Part shown: positions 1 through 5,490 of the stretch, one piece after another | Layout of the letters: each line of letters begins with the position of its first letter | How positions within the stretch are numbered: position 1 is the stretch's first letter | Assembly (NCBI GenBank): GCA_016198885.1 | Contig: JACQHV010000009.1 | Location: 1 to 5,490 of the forward strand | From: Gammaproteobacteria bacterium | GTDB lineage: Bacteria > Pseudomonadota > Gammaproteobacteria > Eutrophobiales > Eutrophobiaceae | DNA length: 5,490 nucleotides | Reading direction: 5' to 3' | Position numbers and translations under genes: made by a program | The notes under the pieces: generated by a model | Told to the model about the DNA's origin: nothing | Seen by the model: the letters and a program-made list of their open reading frames with translations, nothing else | The model's database searches: none

Positions 1-68
1 AACTCAACCCCCATCCCGGCCTCGGCTTTAGCTCCTGCGTCGCTCTACCGACTCCTTCCCTGGTGTCG

Positions 69-87
69 TTCCCCCTGCCTGGGGGAA
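69..87. repeat. Perfect GC-rich inverted repeat (hairpin) in a GC-rich intergenic patch
   Basis: Arms TTCCCCC (69-75) and GGGGGAA (81-87) pair perfectly over 7 bp around a 5-base loop, TGCCT. The hairpin sits in a patch (about 1-90) that is visibly richer in C and G than the AT-rich sequence following it. No run of T follows on either strand, so it does not look like a simple intrinsic terminator of a gene to the left, although that gene is not visible. The C-rich lead (AACCCCCATCCC-like) plus a CCCCC/GGGGG hairpin resembles dispersed intergenic palindromes seen in many proteobacterial genomes. Membership of such a repeat family is inference. Confidence 0.6.
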
Positions 88-133
88 GGTGTTGTCAGTT
101 ATTGGTTCTGACAAAAATTGCTGTAAATCAATT

Positions 134-163
134 TTGAGATATGTTTTAGTTTCCTGCTACACT
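134..163 (+). promoter_or_regulatory. Putative sigma70 promoter with extended -10
   Basis: A -35 box TTGAGA (134-139, 5 of 6 matches to TTGACA) is followed after 18 bases by TACACT (158-163, 4 of 6 matches to TATAAT). A TG one base upstream of the -10 (155-156) makes it an extended -10. Transcription would begin near position 170, giving a leader of about 70 bases before the gene at 240. The match is by eye, but the combination of three elements and the position make it the best promoter candidate in the window. Confidence 0.6.
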
Positions 164-227
164 GATTGTGTGTTGAAACTTATCCCGAACAAACCTGGTC
201 ATAGATCAGGGAAAGTTTGAATCAGCG

Positions 228-233
228 AGGAGG
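228..233 (+). promoter_or_regulatory. Strong Shine-Dalgarno site (AGGAGG) fixing the start at 240
   Basis: AGGAGG lies 6 bases before the ATG at 240. It is the strongest ribosome binding site in the window, much better than those of maeB and ffh, and it supports both the reality of the short gene and the chosen start, which is also the start of a proper signal peptide. Confidence 0.8.
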
Positions 234-239
234 CGTGCA

Positions 240-767
240 ATGAAAAACCGTATCTTGTTGCCTATCAGCGTACTACTGGCATTACTGATCAGCCTCTCCG
301 CGGGGGCCTACTATGAAGACTATAAAACCTATGCCAACGCTACATTAAGAGGGCTTAAAACCATTGCAATCAATGTTGATCCCCCGATTGGTTACTATTA
401 TGGCGAGATGCTCCGCTACGGTGTAACAACATCCGGGTTTCAGGACAGAATTTCACAGCGTCTGCGTGATGCAGGATTCACTGTCATCAGCTTTGAGGAA
501 GCTCTGGAGAATCCAGAGGCCGTATTACTCGATCTGAGAGTGCGTGTGGACATACCCTGGGGCAGTTACTATGCCTATGATCTCAATCTGTCAGTGAAAC
601 AAAAGGTCCCGCTGCCACAGAATATTAATTCGTTTTACTCAGTCCTGACATGGTCTGATGGACAAATTGGTGCCCTGCAGATAAGCGGACCGGGATTGCA
701 ATATCTCTACGATTATTCACTACAACTTGTCGAGAACTTTATCAAGGCGCATCAGGCCCAGAATTAA
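240..767 (+). CDS. Exported tyrosine-rich protein of unknown function
   Basis: I do not recognise this 175-residue protein. What can be seen: a basic start (K2, R4), a hydrophobic core at about residues 5-20, and an A-G-A site at 21-23, together a typical signal peptide cleaved after residue 23. There is no cysteine anywhere, so it is not a lipoprotein and has no disulfides; the mature protein should be soluble in the periplasm or secreted. About 15 tyrosines occur, clustered near residues 24-31, 52-60, 110-113 and 155-159. The pattern suggests a small alpha/beta domain: strand 39-46, an amphipathic helix about 67-78 followed by AGFTVIS, strands at 94-104 and 112-124, a W-x-x-G-x-I-G turn at 138-144 and a C-terminal helix about 153-171. 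This layout is reminiscent of small periplasmic domains of the LpoB/DUF4136 sort, but that is a loose impression, not an assignment. It stands alone, with its own promoter and ribosome binding site, and converges on maeB. Confidence 0.85.
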   Translation: MKNRILLPISVLLALLISLSAGAYYEDYKTYANATLRGLKTIAINVDPPIGYYYGEMLRYGVTTSGFQDRISQRLRDAGFTVISFEEALENPEAVLLDLRVRVDIPWGSYYAYDLNLSVKQKVPLPQNINSFYSVLTWSDGQIGALQISGPGLQYLYDYSLQLVENFIKAHQAQN

Positions 768-788
768 ACCTGATCAGTCCCTGGTTCC

Positions 789-3077
789 CTAGCTGGCTCT
801 GCGTATCGGAAGATCCAGATTTATCTCCTGCTTCACCTGTTTTTGATCGCCCTTTTGTGCATCCACGACGGCCAGTGCGCTGGCATTCAAAATGCGACGC
901 ACGGTAGATGATGAAGTCATGATATGCACCGGTTGATTGAGCCCCAGTAATACCGGCCCGATAGTTGTCCCGTCACCGAGTACCTTGATTAAATCATAGG
1001 CAATCTTTGCAGCATCAAGATTTGGCATGATCAACAGATTGGCACCGCCGTGTAAGCGGTTACCAGGCAATACCATTTCACGAATACTTTCCATTAAAGC
1101 AGCATCGGCGCGCATCTGGCCGTCTATCTCCAGATCCGGATCACGTTTACGGATAATTTCCAGGGCATCACGCATCTTGCTCACTGCCGGTGAATTACCT
1201 GCTCCATTATTGCAATAGGACAGTAATGCCGCCTTTGGTGTAATCCCAAAACGCCGGACACCTTCCGCAGCAAGAATTGTAATCTCGGCAATCTGCGCGG
1301 TAGTCGGATCGGCAGTCACCGCCGTATCACAGATAAAATACACACCTTTTTTCAATAATACGATATTCATTGCGGCGGGTTGTCCTACATCTGCGCGAAC
1401 GCCAAGTTCATTAATGACATGCTGAAGATGTTCGTGATACTGCCCAACTGTCCCGCATATCAATCCATCTGCCTGACCTTGTTTAATCATTCTGGCTGCA
1501 ATCAGGGTATTTATCGTAATTGAATTCTGTTTATCTTTTGCAGCAGCCAGAATATTTCTGTACTGGTCATCATTATCGGGATCCATGATTTCAACATCCT
1601 GGCCGGGACGCAGACGCAGTCCCAATTGATGAACCCGTTCATGAATAACTTTTGTACGGCCGATAATGATTGGTTCAGCCAGGCCTTCATCAAGAATGGA
1701 TTGTATTGTGCGTAAAATTTTTGGTTCTTCACCTTCGGCATAGACCAACCTTTTCGGCGCCTGTTTTGCGCGTTCAAACACCGGGCGCATCAACATGACT
1801 GATTCAAAGACATAGCGGAGTAATTGATCACGATACGCATTCAGGTCCTCGATCGGCCTGGTGGCAACACCACTTTCCATCGCAGCCCTGGCTGTTGCAG
1901 GCGCGAGTTTTAATATCAACCGGGGATCAAAAGGTTTCGGAATTAAATATTCCGGTCCGAATTTCAAATCAATACCGCCATAGGCCGCAACCACAGTATC
2001 AGGCGCCTCCTCCATGGCCAGTTCCGACAGGGCTTGCACGCAGGCGATTTGCATCTCCTTATTTATTGTAGTCGCACCAACATCGAGGGCGCCACGGAAG
2101 ATAAACGGGAAGCACAATACATTATTTACCTGATTTGGATAGTCAGAACGTCCTGTGGCAATAATGGCATCCGGACGTACTGCCTTGACTTCCTCCGGCA
2201 GGATCTCCGGGATTGGATTTGACAAAGCCATAATAATCGGACGTTCCGCCATGCCACGAACCATTTCCTGTTTCAATACACCCGGGCCGGACAGGCCAAG
2301 GAAAATATCGGCGCCCTTGATCGCGTCTGCGAGTGTCCGGGCTTTTGTATCAGTGGCGAACATCCGTTTATGTGGACTCAAACCGCCTGCACGGTTCCGA
2401 TAGATCACTCCGGATCGATCAATCACAACGATATTTTCCCTGTTCAATCCAAGCCTGACGAGCAACTTCAGGCAGGCGATACCTGACGCGCCCGCCCCTG
2501 TAGTTACAATCTTTACCTCTTCAATTTTTTTATTTACGACACGCAAGGCATTAAGGATGGCTGCAGAAACAATAATAGCGGTGCCATGCTGATCATCATG
2601 GAAGATCGGGATCTTGAGACGGTTGCGTAATTTGCCCTCAACCTGAAAACATTCCGGCGCCTTGATATCTTCCAGATTGATGCCGCCAAATGTTGGTTCA
2701 AGACTGGCAATGATATCAACCAGTTTGTCCGGGTCCTTTTCACTAATCTCTATATCAAAAACATCAATTCCGGCGAATTTCTTGAATAAAACACCCTTGC
2801 CTTCCATGACTGGCTTCGCTGCCAGTGGCCCGATATCACCCAGGCCAAGAACAGCAGTTCCATTGGTAATAACGGCGACCAGATTTGAACGTGAAGTCAA
2901 CTCGGCAACTGCGGCTGGATCTGAAACGATGGCATTGCAGGGTTCAGCCACACCCGGAGTATAGGCGAGCGCCAGATCACGTTGATTGGCGAGAGGTTTG
3001 GTCGCAACAACCTCTATCTTGCCCGGCCTGGGATAGCGATGATAATCAAGTGCGTTTTTTTCTGTGTAGTCAGACAT
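789..3077 (-). CDS. maeB: NADP-dependent malic enzyme with C-terminal phosphotransacetylase-like domain (MaeB type)
   Basis: MaeB oxidatively decarboxylates malate to pyruvate and CO2 with reduction of NADP, in the cytoplasm, feeding pyruvate and NADPH to biosynthesis. The 762-residue protein matches the two-domain MaeB layout (Escherichia MaeB is about 759). The malic domain, about 1-430, keeps the expected residues: Y39 in AYTPGVA, K94 in EGKGVLFKKF, metal ligands E136 and D137 in NLEDIKAPE, D161/D162 in FHDDQHGTA, the nucleotide-binding GAGASG at 194-199, and SNPIPE at 286-291. From about 440 (APKRLVYAEGEE) a phosphotransacetylase-like domain follows; in characterised MaeB proteins this domain is regulatory, responding to acetyl-CoA, not a working transacetylase. 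Against remembered Escherichia MaeB, about 12 residues are missing near 503-522, the usual SHSNFGS motif reads SYCNNGAG at 620-627, and a hydrophilic tail of about 20 residues is added. The start matches the family N-terminus (ALDYHRYPRPGKI), though no clear ribosome binding site precedes it. NADP preference is inferred from family, not from a residue. Confidence 0.95.
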   Translation of the reverse strand: MSDYTEKNALDYHRYPRPGKIEVVATKPLANQRDLALAYTPGVAEPCNAIVSDPAAVAELTSRSNLVAVITNGTAVLGLGDIGPLAAKPVMEGKGVLFKKFAGIDVFDIEISEKDPDKLVDIIASLEPTFGGINLEDIKAPECFQVEGKLRNRLKIPIFHDDQHGTAIIVSAAILNALRVVNKKIEEVKIVTTGAGASGIACLKLLVRLGLNRENIVVIDRSGVIYRNRAGGLSPHKRMFATDTKARTLADAIKGADIFLGLSGPGVLKQEMVRGMAERPIIMALSNPIPEILPEEVKAVRPDAIIATGRSDYPNQVNNVLCFPFIFRGALDVGATTINKEMQIACVQALSELAMEEAPDTVVAAYGGIDLKFGPEYLIPKPFDPRLILKLAPATARAAMESGVATRPIEDLNAYRDQLLRYVFESVMLMRPVFERAKQAPKRLVYAEGEEPKILRTIQSILDEGLAEPIIIGRTKVIHERVHQLGLRLRPGQDVEIMDPDNDDQYRNILAAAKDKQNSITINTLIAARMIKQGQADGLICGTVGQYHEHLQHVINELGVRADVGQPAAMNIVLLKKGVYFICDTAVTADPTTAQIAEITILAAEGVRRFGITPKAALLSYCNNGAGNSPAVSKMRDALEIIRKRDPDLEIDGQMRADAALMESIREMVLPGNRLHGGANLLIMPNLDAAKIAYDLIKVLGDGTTIGPVLLGLNQPVHIMTSSSTVRRILNASALAVVDAQKGDQKQVKQEINLDLPIRRAS

Positions 3078-3184
3078 GAAGTTTCAATTATTTATTGTCC
3101 GGATATTATTTTATGTGCATGGTGAATTCATAAAGTTCAGCATGATAAATTCAGGTTACGGATTAATCTTAATACAGTTTAGAC

Positions 3185-3235
3185 AAAAAAACCCGTAAAT
3201 TCTTCAAAAAAAAGGATTAAATCCGTTAAGAACGG
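3185..3235 (-). terminator. Candidate intrinsic terminator(s) downstream of ffh
   Basis: Read on the minus strand, ffh is followed by CCGTT-CTT-AACGG (3235-3223, 5-bp stem). A short overlapping hairpin GGAT-TTA-ATCC (3224-3214) runs directly into eight T (3213-3206). An alternative longer pairing joins CCG+TTCTT (3235-3228) to AAGAA (3204-3200) and CGG (3195-3193) with a 4-base bulge, and is followed by G and seven T (3191-3185). Each stem is weak, but two T tracts placed after mutually exclusive stems between two codirectional genes suggest termination after ffh, separating it from maeB. Assignment is by eye, without folding energies. Confidence 0.5.
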
Positions 3236-3267
3236 TGTTTCCACAAGCGTATTACCCAGCCTGTTTA

Positions 3268-4632
3268 TCAGAATGGTATACCGCCTGGAGGCAATTTGCC
3301 GCCCATTGCGCGCAGCATATTAACCATCCCACCCTTCTTTGAAAAACGCTTCAGCATCTTCTGCATCTGGTTAAATTGTTTCAGCAGACGATTTACATCC
3401 TGTATCTGTGTGCCGGAACCTGAAGCAATCCTTTTTTTACGCGAACCGTTGATGATGTCAGGCCTGCGCCTCTCGACAGGTGTCATGGAATTGATAATCG
3501 CCTCGAGTTTTGTGAATTCCCTTTCTCCTCTCAGAGTATCTACATTCTGTTTTATTGCCGGAATACCCGGCAATTTGTCAATCAGATTTCCAATACCACC
3601 CATGCTGCGCATCTGCTGCAACTGTTCACGAAAATCCTCAAGGCTGAATTGTTTCCCTTTCTTTAATTTTACAGCAAGTTTTCTGGCCTTCTCCTTATCT
3701 GTCTTTTGTTCTACCTCTTCAATCAAACTCAGCACATCACCCATACCGAGAACACGCGAAGCAATACGTTCCGGATGGAAAGGCACAAGCGCTGATGTCT
3801 TTTCACCCGTGCCCATAAATTTGATTGGCTTTCCTGTAACATGCCGGACAGAGAGTGCTGCGCCACCACGCGCATCACCGTCTATCTTGGTCAGGATAGC
3901 GCCGGTCAACCGCAAGGTATTATTAAAGGTTTGTGCGGCATTTACGGCATCCTGGCCCATCATACTGTCTACAATAAACAATGTATCGCTCGGTTTTAAT
4001 ACAGCATGCACTTGCTGAATCTCATGCATCATCCTGTCATCAATGTGCAAACGTCCTGCACTATCAACAATCAAGGTCTGATAATTTTTCTTGCGTGCAC
4101 TATCCAGAGCAGACTTTGCAATAAAGACAGGATCCTGACCAACTTCACTGGAGAAAAAATTAACGTTTATCTCATCAGCCAATACCTTTAATTGATTAAT
4201 AGCGGCCGGACGATAGATATCACAACTCACAAGCAGGGATTTTTTATTCAGTTGTTCCTTCAGATAACGGGCAAGTTTGGCTGCTGTTGTCGTCTTGCCG
4301 GATCCTTGCAGACCTGCTAACAGGATTACTGCCGGAGGTCGGGTATTGAAATTCAATCCGGTATTGGCATCCCCCATTAATGAAACAAGTTCCTCATTGA
4401 CGATTTTTATAACGTTCTGTCCGGGTGTAAGACTGGTCATTACTTCTTTCCCCAGGGCGCGTTGTCTGACATGCTCTATAAATTCCCTGACAACGGGCAA
4501 GGCAACATCGGCCTCAAGCAATGCCATGCGCACCTCACGCAGGGAATTGGAGATATTTTCTTCCGTGAGCCGGCCCTGGCCACGAAGATTTTTCAGGATG
4601 CGGCCAAGGCGTTCAGAAATATTTTCAAACAT
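3268..4632 (-). CDS. ffh: Signal recognition particle protein Ffh (SRP54 GTPase)
   Basis: Ffh binds 4.5S RNA and the hydrophobic signals of nascent inner-membrane proteins, and delivers ribosomes to the receptor FtsY through paired GTP hydrolysis. At 454 residues it is the usual bacterial length and intact. The N domain covers about 1-88 (start MFENISERL is family-typical, with LREVRMALLEADVALPVV). The G domain, about 100-295, shows the P-loop GLQGSGKTTT (107-116), DIYRPAA (138-144), DSAGR (190-194, normally DTAGR), DSMMGQ (222-227, normally DAMTGQ), TKIDGDARGG (248-257) and GTGE (274-277). LGMGD (295-299) leads to the M domain, with the flexible finger loop near 340-360 and the RNA-binding helix SRKKRIASGSGT (397-408), then a methionine- and glycine-rich tail. 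The start has only a weak AGAG just upstream, but an out-of-frame ATG further up gives no better choice. It is divergent from the ypjD-like gene, and maeB rather than rpsP follows it. 4.5S RNA and ftsY are not in the window. Confidence 0.98.
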   Translation of the reverse strand: MFENISERLGRILKNLRGQGRLTEENISNSLREVRMALLEADVALPVVREFIEHVRQRALGKEVMTSLTPGQNVIKIVNEELVSLMGDANTGLNFNTRPPAVILLAGLQGSGKTTTAAKLARYLKEQLNKKSLLVSCDIYRPAAINQLKVLADEINVNFFSSEVGQDPVFIAKSALDSARKKNYQTLIVDSAGRLHIDDRMMHEIQQVHAVLKPSDTLFIVDSMMGQDAVNAAQTFNNTLRLTGAILTKIDGDARGGAALSVRHVTGKPIKFMGTGEKTSALVPFHPERIASRVLGMGDVLSLIEEVEQKTDKEKARKLAVKLKKGKQFSLEDFREQLQQMRSMGGIGNLIDKLPGIPAIKQNVDTLRGEREFTKLEAIINSMTPVERRRPDIINGSRKKRIASGSGTQIQDVNRLLKQFNQMQKMLKRFSKKGGMVNMLRAMGGKLPPGGIPF

Positions 4633-4771
4633 ACTCTATATACATAATTAATTATCAGGATAATTTGCTGACATCGTACAATGATTCAGGTTAACAGAAA
4701 AACAGAGAAATGAACTTCAACGAAACCTGCAATTATGCAATCATACAAATAAATCCATTCAGGATCATATA
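4633..4771. promoter_or_regulatory. Divergent intergenic region carrying ffh and ypjD promoters
   Basis: These 139 AT-rich bases separate two divergent genes and must hold both promoters. For ffh (minus strand) the best candidate I see is TTGTAC (4681-4676) and GATAAT (4656-4651) with a long 19-base spacer, giving a very short leader. For the plus-strand gene, CTGACA (4668-4673) and TTAACA (4691-4696) with a 17-base spacer is possible. Both matches are imperfect. ATTCAGG occurs twice as a direct repeat (4684-4690 and 4757-4763), the second copy overlapping the ribosome binding site; this may be chance. The location is certain, the individual boxes are not. Confidence 0.45.
4761..4764 (+). promoter_or_regulatory. 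Ribosome binding site (AGGA) of the ypjD-like gene
   Basis: AGGA is placed 7 bases before the ATG at 4772, a good spacing. It supports this start, which also begins directly with the first predicted membrane segment, as in YpjD proteins. Confidence 0.65.
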
Positions 4772-5490
4772 ATGATTATCTTCATAAGTATCGTTGCCAT
4801 TATATTTTATTTGCTTGCCACGGTAAGGCTGGGCAGCAGCTTGTTTTACACTGATGATGGAACAAAGCGTCCCCATAAATCACAATTTCTCGTCCTCGGG
4901 TTTATCGCTTTACTGTTACACAGCCTGGTGTTGTATCAAAATATCAACATCATCGGTGGACTTAATCTGGGGTTCTACAATGCGTTGTCATTAATGAGCT
5001 GGGGGGTTTCCCTGATGGTGTTACTGGCCGCTTTGACTAAACCGCTGGAAAATCTGGCTATAGTGATTTTTCCTCTGACTGCTCTTGCGCTCTTGCTCGA
5101 GATCATCTTTCAAAGCAGCAGGATTCTGCCTGACACCGCACCCATGGGACTGCGTTTACATGTGCTGTTATCGATCTGCGCCTACAGTTTGCTGACTATT
5201 GCGGCACTTCAGGCGGCATTACTCGCCTTGCAGGATCGGCAAATCAGCACCAAGCGCCCTGCCAATATTATGCAACTCCCCCCCATGCAGATCATGGAAG
5301 ATTTGTTGATACAGATCATTGCGATCGGTTTCTTCATGCTGAGTCTGAGCCTCGCTACAGGATTGATGTTTTTGCATGATATATTCGCCCAGCATCTTGC
5401 ACATAAGGCCGTGTTTTCCATACTCGCCTGGATTATTTTCGGCATCCTGCTCTGGGGCCGCTGGACACAGGGATGGCGCGGTAAAAAGGC
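4772..5490 (+). CDS. ypjD: YpjD/CcsA-like inner-membrane protein, cytochrome c assembly superfamily (3' end cut by window)
   Basis: The frame is open from ATG 4772 to the window edge, giving 239 complete residues plus two bases; Escherichia YpjD is about 263 residues, so roughly 25 residues are missing. Hydrophobic stretches suitable as membrane segments lie near residues 2-20, 38-55, 68-88, 93-113, 128-153, 178-200 and 214-229. Family-typical landmarks are LHVLLSICAYSLLTIAALQA (H130), the MQLPPMQIME loop (167-176), ATGLMFLHDIF (195-205), HKAVFSILAW (H211) and WGRWTQGWRGKK (228-239). The last two and H130 correspond to conserved positions of the CcsA/YpjD superfamily, where histidines can ligate heme in true cytochrome c assembly proteins. 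The tryptophan-rich WWD heme-handling motif of CcsA is not seen in the visible part, which favours YpjD over a working CcsA. The biochemical role of YpjD is unsettled, so I infer no reaction. Head-to-head placement with ffh agrees with the ypjD-ffh arrangement known in Escherichia. Confidence 0.9.
   Translation, partial: MIIFISIVAIIFYLLATVRLGSSLFYTDDGTKRPHKSQFLVLGFIALLLHSLVLYQNINIIGGLNLGFYNALSLMSWGVSLMVLLAALTKPLENLAIVIFPLTALALLLEIIFQSSRILPDTAPMGLRLHVLLSICAYSLLTIAALQAALLALQDRQISTKRPANIMQLPPMQIMEDLLIQIIAIGFFMLSLSLATGLMFLHDIFAQHLAHKAVFSILAWIIFGILLWGRWTQGWRGKK

Noticed and set aside
1..111. Open frame from the left edge ending at TGA 109-111, possibly the 3' end of a gene
   Set aside because: The translation is low-complexity (proline, alanine, leucine, serine) and passes through the GC-rich hairpin; no family resemblance, so more likely a repeat than a coding end.
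751..774. Inverted repeat ATCAGG/CCTGAT around the stop codon of the exported-protein gene, a possible terminator
   Set aside because: Only 6 bp with a 12-base loop and no T tract on either strand; likely chance.
1511..1777. 88-codon open frame on the minus strand inside maeB, possibly a frameshift remnant
   Set aside because: maeB is continuous through this region in its own frame and the alternative translation has no recognisable homology; a shadow frame.
3101..3136. Promoter for maeB on the minus strand using TAAAAT (3113-3108) as -10
   Set aside because: The hexamer at the correct -35 distance (ACTTTA) is a poor match and the whole region is AT-rich, so the -10 match has little weight.
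3296..4018. 240-codon open frame on the plus strand opposite ffh
   Set aside because: It is antisense to the strongly conserved Ffh G and M domains, its serine/proline-rich translation matches nothing, and no ribosome binding site stands out.
5209..5445. Minus-strand open frames within the ypjD-like gene
   Set aside because: They are antisense to a gene with clear family motifs and a ribosome binding site; shadows only.
1..5490. A new multi-gene system, mobile element, CRISPR array or RNA gene
   Set aside because: Almost all coding sequence belongs to housekeeping families in normal form; no transposase, integrase, direct-repeat array, tRNA fold or toxin-antitoxin-like pair is visible.

Overview
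The window reads as an ordinary chromosomal segment of a gammaproteobacterium with moderate GC and long intact reading frames. The placement rests on a gammaproteobacterial-type NADP-malic enzyme/phosphotransacetylase fusion, a bacterial Ffh, and ffh lying head-to-head with a ypjD/ccsA-type membrane gene, an arrangement I recall from Escherichia and Pseudomonas. Sequence divergence from Escherichia suggests a non-enteric lineage. I cannot name a genus.

Layout from left to right. Positions 1-133 are non-coding: a GC-rich patch with a perfect 7-bp hairpin, resembling a dispersed intergenic repeat, then an AT-richer stretch with a good sigma70-type promoter. A small gene on the plus strand (240-767) has a strong ribosome binding site and encodes an exported, tyrosine-rich protein I cannot assign to a family. 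It converges, with only 21 bases between stop codons, on maeB (789-3077, minus strand), a two-domain malic enzyme. After 190 non-coding bases with terminator-like structures comes ffh (3268-4632, minus strand), the protein subunit of the signal recognition particle. A 139-base divergent intergenic region separates ffh from a ypjD-like gene on the plus strand (4772 onward), which the window edge cuts shortly before its expected end.

The genes do not form one pathway. Ffh acts in co-translational targeting of inner-membrane proteins, MaeB links the C4-dicarboxylate pool to pyruvate and NADPH, the YpjD-like protein is a polytopic inner-membrane protein of the cytochrome c assembly superfamily, and the first gene product is probably periplasmic. 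I found no mobile element, CRISPR array, tRNA, rRNA or defence system, and no evidence of a new multi-gene system. The points worth a second look are modest: an orphan secreted protein, a GC-rich hairpin repeat, a shortened and altered phosphotransacetylase domain in MaeB, small changes in Ffh GTPase motifs, overlapping terminator structures after ffh, and malic enzyme in the place where rpsP often follows ffh.
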